A DNA stretch of 5,292 bases from Holosporales bacterium (GTDB lineage: Bacteria > Pseudomonadota > Alphaproteobacteria > RUG11792), in assembly GCA_031267545.1 (NCBI GenBank), contig JAIRYU010000051.1:1-5292 (forward strand), read 5' to 3'. The notes under the pieces are model-generated. The model worked only from the letters and a program-made list of their open reading frames with translations, searched no databases and had not been told where the DNA came from. The first letter of the stretch is position 1. Each line of letters begins with the position of its first letter. Below, piece by piece: positions 5,036 to 5,292 of this stretch. The position numbers were made by a program, and so were the translations under genes.

Positions 5036-5292
5036 CATATAATAAAGGAGATGGTTACTCCAGATAGCATAGTTTACACAGATTGCTACGGCGTGTACGA
5101 CGTATTAGATGTTTCTGGGTTTAAACATTACAGAATAAACCATTCTAAACTGTTTGCTGACAAGCGCAATCATATTAATGGGATAGAGAACTTCTGGAAC
5201 CAAGCTAAGAGACATATGAGGAAGTTTAACGGTATCAAAAAGGAGCATTTTTATCTATACTTGAAGGAGTGTGAATGGAGGTTCAACGTCAA
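5036..5292 (+). pseudogene. IS1595-family (ISXO2/IS1016-like) transposase, C-terminal part, running off the window
   Basis: The frame reads HIIKE, then from the ATG at 5051 MVTPDSIVYTDCYGVYDVLD, and goes on through FKHYRINHSKLFADKRNHINGIENFWNQAKR to LKECEWRFN at the window edge. This is the second half of the DDE domain of IS1595/IS1016-type transposases: Asp11 (VYTD) and Glu46 (GIENFW), counted from the ATG, are the second and third members of the catalytic triad. The N-terminal half, including the usual zinc-ribbon region and the first Asp, is missing. Family resemblance begins in IIKE, upstream of the ATG, so that ATG is an internal methionine codon rather than the true start. The GGAG touching it encodes Lys-Glu and is not a ribosome binding site. 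The frame is open at 5292 and may be intact to its normal end. The 5' break coincides with the end of the IS481-type remnant. Confidence 0.8.

Larger units (their letters stand above)
4841..5037 (-). mobile_element. Remnant of the left end of an IS481-type insertion sequence
   Basis: This stretch holds the first codons of an IS481-type transposase and its upstream leader. The outer boundary is placed at about 5037 because the neighbouring IS1595-type reading frame resumes there, and because the minus strand at that point begins TGTACAACACAAA, a TGT start compatible with IS481-family ends. The inner boundary is a truncation near 4841-4851. No right end is visible in the window. The leader contains a strong hairpin (4951-4991) and an excellent ribosome binding site. 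Confidence 0.5.

Noticed and set aside
5038..5053. TATAAT followed by AAAGGAGATG, looking like a promoter and ribosome binding site for a short gene
   Set aside because: These bases encode the Ile-Ile-Lys-Glu-Met of the transposase, which the family shares. The GGAG touches the ATG with no spacing, and no good -35 lies 16-18 bases upstream.
1..5292. tRNA or rRNA genes, CRISPR repeats, or a toxin-antitoxin or defence system
   Set aside because: No cloverleaf with a GTTCGA-type T-arm, no regularly spaced repeats and no motif of a known defence or toxin family was seen on either strand. GTTCGTT at 4981 belongs to the IS hairpin.

Overview
The window looks like part of the chromosome of an alphaproteobacterium, with roughly mid-40s percent GC judged by eye. 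The L34 protein has the alphaproteobacterial form (VRKRRHGF near the N-terminus, RRAKGRKRL near the C-terminus). The murB product is short and begins with an LPRIRGKY-type N-terminus that I associate with Rickettsiales-like MurB proteins. Together with dense gene packing and insertion-sequence debris, this suggests a host-associated, Rickettsiales-like organism. That placement is inference; no search could be run.

Bases 1-4150 hold four genes on the minus strand, read from right to left: a DUF721/DciA-like gene, murB, recJ and eno. The first two overlap by 11 bases and murB and recJ are 3 bases apart, so these three form a tight, probably translationally coupled unit. eno follows after an 85-base gap that holds a plausible promoter of its own, and it runs off the left edge of the window. 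The products serve replication (helicase-loader-like protein), cell-wall precursor synthesis (MurB), recombination and repair (RecJ) and glycolysis or gluconeogenesis (enolase). This is a mixed housekeeping cluster rather than a single pathway.

Bases 4151-4246 are a divergent intergenic region. From it, rpmH (ribosomal protein L34) and rnpA (RNase P protein) are read on the plus strand. This is the classic rpmH-rnpA pair, with 24 bases between the two genes.

Bases 4781-5292 are insertion-sequence wreckage. On the minus strand lies the start of an IS481-type transposase with an excellent ribosome binding site, cut off after about 22-25 codons. Its upstream leader contains a strong inverted repeat. 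At about 5037 this remnant abuts, on the plus strand, the C-terminal part of an IS1595-family (ISXO2/IS1016-like) transposase that lacks its N-terminal half and runs off the right edge. The simplest reading is that an IS481-type element inserted into an IS1595-type element and then lost most of its body next to rnpA. I see no convincing new biological system. The most interesting points are the nested IS junction, the hairpin leader and the ATG-less DciA-like gene.
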